Positions 61,371 through 64,000 of a stretch of 64,000 bases of DNA are shown piece after piece. The notes beneath the pieces were generated by a model. The model did not search any database. It was not told the DNA's origin and saw only the letters and a list, made by a program, of their open reading frames with translations. A program made the translations under genes and the position numbers. Position 1 is the stretch's first letter; every line of letters starts with the position of its first letter. The stretch comes from Flavobacteriales bacterium (GTDB taxonomy: Bacteria > Bacteroidota > Bacteroidia > Flavobacteriales_F > PHOS-HE28), in contig JADKJM010000005.1 of the NCBI GenBank assembly GCA_016721005.1, positions 1 to 64,000 of the forward strand, in the 5' to 3' direction.

Positions 61371-62367
61371 GCTCCTCCCCCCCCACATACTTCGTCACCT
61401 TCAGCACCTTCCCTTTCTCGTCGTACTCCTTCACCTCACCGTGTAGCAGGTCGTTCAAATAGGTGCCTTCGCGTTTCTTCATCTGTCCTTCCAGCACACG
61501 CTCCATGTCGCCGGGCGTACCGAACTCCGGATCCGGCGCCATGGGTTTCATCACCCACTTGCCGTTGTCGTGGTACTCCACGAAGCGGCCTTCGCGCATG
61601 CCCTTCTTGTAGGTTACCTCGCTTTTCAACTGCTCGTCGTCGTAGTACTCCTTGAACGTGCCGTTCTCCTTCCGCTCCTTCACCAACGTGCCTTTCGCGT
61701 ACAGCGCTTGAAGTTGAATGCTGCCATCCTCATTGAAGTAGTACCAGGTCCCTTCGCGCGCGCCGTTCACCACGCCACCCTCGATCTCCTTGGTGCCGTT
61801 GGGGAAGTAGAAAACCATTCGACCCTCCGGTTCGCCGTGTACGTAGGTCGCCTCCGATTTCAACTTGCCGGTATCGAACCAGCTCTTGTTCTCGCCGTGC
61901 AACAGGCCGTCGGCGCGGGTTTCCTTCTCGGCCACTTGGCCACCGGGGAAATACGTCACCTGCTCGCCGTGCAATTTGCCGTTGAGGTAGCGTTCCACTT
62001 TGCGCAGTTCGCCACTCTCGGCGTAGTAGTTCCATGTGCTGTCCTTCTGCTGGCCCACATACTTTCCACGGGCCATCACCGCGCCCGATCCGTGGTAGTG
62101 CTCCGCGCGACTCGTCCTCCCATCACCGGCGTGGTGCTGGATGGTGGTCAGGTGCCCGTCCTCATCGAAGTGCGAAAAGTCGCCGATCGGACGGTCATCC
62201 TTGAACTGGCCCATGTACCGGATCGTGCCGTTCGGCCACGCCTTGCTCCAAATGCCTTGCTTGCGGCCCTGCGCATCGGTGGTATTGGTTGCGGGCACGG
62301 GAGGTTGGGCCAGTACCAGCAGGCCAAGGAAGAACACGGGAAGGAACACGGAAAGGCGCAGGAGCAT
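61366..62367 (-). CDS. MORN/YwqK-type repeat protein, exported
   Basis: ATG 62367 starts a signal peptide (LLRLSVFLPVFFLGLLVLAQ) and lies 6 nt after TACCTTTA; the frame extends to 62505 but that part is non-coding in look. The 333-residue protein is a run of about ten 22-25-residue MORN-like repeats of the YwqK 'antitoxin' type (YNGKLHGEQVTYFPGGQVAE-like: e.g. ERYLNGKLHGEQVTYFPGG, ADGLLHGENKSWFDTGKLKS, GMREGRFVEYHDNGKW). Despite the database name, no toxin partner is visible, and such exported proteins are frequent in Bacteroidota. Predicted periplasmic; possibly a binding surface. Confidence 0.8.
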   Translation of the reverse strand: MLLRLSVFLPVFFLGLLVLAQPPVPATNTTDAQGRKQGIWSKAWPNGTIRYMGQFKDDRPIGDFSHFDEDGHLTTIQHHAGDGRTSRAEHYHGSGAVMARGKYVGQQKDSTWNYYAESGELRKVERYLNGKLHGEQVTYFPGGQVAEKETRADGLLHGENKSWFDTGKLKSEATYVHGEPEGRMVFYFPNGTKEIEGGVVNGAREGTWYYFNEDGSIQLQALYAKGTLVKERKENGTFKEYYDDEQLKSEVTYKKGMREGRFVEYHDNGKWVMKPMAPDPEFGTPGDMERVLEGQMKKREGTYLNDLLHGEVKEYDEKGKVLKVTKYVGGEER

Positions 62368-62373
62368 GGGCGG

Positions 62374-62381
62374 TAAAGGTA
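62374..62381 (-). promoter_or_regulatory. -7 element TACCTTTA
   Basis: On the - strand TACCTTTA-CCGCCC-ATG (62367). Confidence 0.5.
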
Positions 62382-62530
62382 CGGGCGCCGAGCAAGGGGC
62401 GTGCCCTTGGCAAGGCCCGGTCCGTGAAGTTGGACTCAACTCTGAAAACAGCCGCCTGCTCCAGATCAAAGTTGGCATCCGCGAGATGGTGGTGGTGAAG
62501 CTCACGGTTCCCGTCCAGGAACCAACGGGA

Positions 62531-63634
62531 TCAGTGAACGATCATCAGCGGTAAGCGCCACAAGCTGCTGCCATCCCTGATCACCATCACGTAAATGCCC
62601 GGGACGAGAGAGCTAGTGTCGATCGGTCCGTCGCCGTTGATGCGGAAGGAAGCGATCTCGCGTCCCGTGTGATCCACTATTCGAACAGACGTCGGTCCTC
62701 GTAGTCCGCTTATCCGCACTTCGCGATCCGCTGGTTGTGGGAACGTGCTAGGCCTCTCGCCGATCGACCCGCGATCCAATACGGTCTGCCCCACTTCCAC
62801 CGACCACAACGAAGCAGGAAATGCCGCCGTCCACTCATTGCTGAGGATCCATTCATCTGGCGTCCGCCAAGCGATCCCCTCGGTCTGGTGATCGAAGAGG
62901 TCCACGTTCCGGCGAAGAGCGTTCGCACCGAAGAAGTCGTGGCCCTCGACATTGCTGAACAACCAGATGAAGGGCTGGCCGGGATCGTCCTCATGTCCCA
63001 GCAGAGCAAGGCGATCAACACCGTCCCATGATGCGGCGGTGATCACCCCGTTCGTGTCGAATATGCCGCGCGCTTCCGCCACATGATCACCGGGCGTTGC
63101 CGGAAGTGCGTACAGTCGCGTGCGTTCGTCGAGCCAACGCTTCGAAAAGAGGAAGAGGCTATCATCCACCGCGATCATCGCCTCCTGGTCGAAGTTCGTC
63201 GCGTTCCATGCGGGTGTGAAGTCGGTCTGGTCGCTGAAGGTGAAGTGGATCGTATCGACGGCTACCTCCGTGACGCCTTCGTCCTCCAGCGCTGAACGCG
63301 GGATGCGATAGATGCGGAGATCGGTGCGCGAGCCGAGGTTGTTGCCGAAGTCACCGATGTACACCCAGTTCGCATCGGCGGTGATCTCCTCGAAATCCAC
63401 GTTGGTGGCGCCCGTGAGTTGCACGGTACGCAACACGCTTCCGTTGTCCGGAGCGACAGCGTAAAGCGCCGGCGGATTGCCGCTGTCGAGTATCGTCCAG
63501 ATCGTACTGTTCACCACGATGAGACCGCTGGTCTCGTTCATCTGCGCCGGTAGCACGGTGAGCAGATCGGGAACCAATACCTGACCTACGAGCCGGAGCG
63601 GCAGGCAGAGCAGTAAGGTGAACCGGGTCCTCAT
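62531..63634 (-). CDS. Exported propeller-like protein with T9SS tail
   Basis: ATG 63634 starts a signal peptide (RTRFTLLLCLPLRLVGQ) and lies 4 nt after CACCTTCG; the longer frame to 63859 overlaps the divergent gene and is rejected. The 367-residue protein has strand-rich repeats with family-like motifs LPAQMNETSGLIVVNSTIWT, NVDFEEITADANWVYIGDFG, DQEAMIAVDDSLFLFSKRW and TEGIAWRTPDEWILSNE, which suggest a calcium- or glycoside-independent beta-propeller (SdiA-regulated/phytase-like look). The end (FPQPADREVRISGLRG, PGIYVMVIRDG) is a short T9SS tail. Function unknown. Confidence 0.75.
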   Translation of the reverse strand: MRTRFTLLLCLPLRLVGQVLVPDLLTVLPAQMNETSGLIVVNSTIWTILDSGNPPALYAVAPDNGSVLRTVQLTGATNVDFEEITADANWVYIGDFGNNLGSRTDLRIYRIPRSALEDEGVTEVAVDTIHFTFSDQTDFTPAWNATNFDQEAMIAVDDSLFLFSKRWLDERTRLYALPATPGDHVAEARGIFDTNGVITAASWDGVDRLALLGHEDDPGQPFIWLFSNVEGHDFFGANALRRNVDLFDHQTEGIAWRTPDEWILSNEWTAAFPASLWSVEVGQTVLDRGSIGERPSTFPQPADREVRISGLRGPTSVRIVDHTGREIASFRINGDGPIDTSSLVPGIYVMVIRDGSSLWRLPLMIVH

Positions 63635-63638
63635 GGTG

Positions 63639-63646
63639 CGAAGGTG
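63639..63646 (-). promoter_or_regulatory. Candidate -7 element CACCTTCG, 4 nt from start
   Basis: On the - strand CACCTTCG-CACC-ATG (63634). Confidence 0.4.
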
Positions 63647-63756
63647 GACCACTTCCGTGGAAGCATCAACGACAAGATGCGCCCGACCATGCACAACATT
63701 GCCTGTGAACGGGTGGATCGAACGCCGGGCGGGCCGTCGCGCATTGAAGTCGCCGA

Positions 63757-63764
63757 TACCTTCG
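63757..63764 (+). promoter_or_regulatory. -7 element TACCTTCG, 5 nt from start
   Basis: TACCTTCG-CCGAC-ATG (63770); the same octamer as before mtaB. Confidence 0.5.
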
Positions 63765-63769
63765 CCGAC

Positions 63770-64000
63770 ATGTTCAGGAAGGCTCTTGCTCTCAGTATGG
63801 TGCTGGTTGGTGCGGTGGCACACGCGCAATTGGGCGATGGGCAACAGACCTTCACGCACGCCGACACCTTGCGTGGATCCATCGGGCCATACCGTGCGTG
63901 GTGGAACGTGGTCGGCTATGATGTCACCGTGCGGCCGGACTTCGAAACGCGATCCATCGTGGGTCGTACCATCATCGCCTTCGATGCTGTTGAGGCCGGT
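63770..64000 (+). CDS. M1-family metallopeptidase, 3' partial
   Basis: ATG 63770 opens a frame that runs off the window (77 codons seen). It begins with a signal peptide (FRKALALSMVLVGAVAHAQ) and continues TFTHADTLRGSIGPYRAWWN, then YDVTVRPDFETRSIVGRT, the characteristic start of the N-terminal beta domain of Bacteroidota M1 (aminopeptidase N-like) proteins. The HExxH zinc site lies beyond the window, so activity cannot be judged. It is divergent from the propeller/T9SS gene; the two -7 elements are about 110 nt apart. Confidence 0.75.
   Translation, partial: MFRKALALSMVLVGAVAHAQLGDGQQTFTHADTLRGSIGPYRAWWNVVGYDVTVRPDFETRSIVGRTIIAFDAVEAG

Noticed and set aside
61366..62367. YwqK-type repeat protein as part of a toxin-antitoxin pair
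   Set aside because: The protein is exported and no toxin gene is adjacent; the family name is misleading here.

Overview
The window looks like a piece of an uncultured, fairly high-GC Bacteroidota genome, probably order Flavobacteriales. I infer this from eleven proteins with type IX secretion (T9SS) C-terminal sorting domains, a candidate PorE-like T9SS component, Bacteroidota-type -7 promoter elements (TAnnTTTG-like), almost no Shine-Dalgarno sequences, and Bacteroidota-style versions of Lgt, MtaB, MnmA, RecR and DUF2141 proteins. I see no tRNA, rRNA, CRISPR array, insertion sequence or phage.

Region 1 (1-17.4 kb, + strand) holds large secreted T9SS cargo: a delta-60 repeat protein cut by the window edge, a protein with four near-identical 258-bp repeats, a small lipoprotein, and two long mosaic proteins sharing one C-terminal half. 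Between these lie a propeller-type sensor histidine kinase with its NarL-type regulator, a PQQ-like propeller protein and a small exported protein. Strong hairpin terminators separate the units, and an orphan T9SS tail at 3.4 kb marks a lost gene.

Region 2 (17.5-30.3 kb, mostly - strand) has several very small genes (a basic Lys/Ala protein and two single-span membrane peptides), a zinc-ribbon protein, and a tight run of five paralogous SprB-repeat/DUF7619/T9SS proteins with 4-16 nt gaps. One paralog carries a frameshift.

Region 3 (30.4-53.6 kb) is mostly housekeeping and metabolism: mtaB-lgt-suhB; a monooxygenase-like protein; a three-gene redox operon (dehydrogenase small subunit, GMC oxidoreductase, VioB-type ferritin-like protein); a cyclase-ATPase-TPR regulator; an aldehyde dehydrogenase; a sodium symporter; a methyltransferase; recR; a two-part glycosyltransferase; a lipoyl acyltransferase; the PorE-like protein; and a DnaQ-type exonuclease.

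Region 4 (53.6-64 kb) contains the most interesting locus: kdsA, then a transaldolase/FSA domain fused to a KdsD-like pair of CBS domains, then a KdsC-like HAD phosphatase. This looks like a Kdo or related ulosonate pathway in which the usual SIS isomerase domain of KdsD has been replaced. A - strand run follows (propeller protein with a T9SS tail, MORN/YwqK-type protein, mnmA, lipoprotein, T9SS subtilase, aat, DUF2141). Many genes between 54 and 61 kb are broken by one- or two-base shifts, often in short homopolymers, which points to assembly error more than biological decay. A partial M1-type aminopeptidase begins at the right edge.

Across the window a recurrent octamer (TACCTTTG, TACCTTCG, TACATTCG and close variants) sits 4-8 nt before many start codons. 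It probably marks -7 elements of leaderless or nearly leaderless transcripts, and it helped choose several starts.
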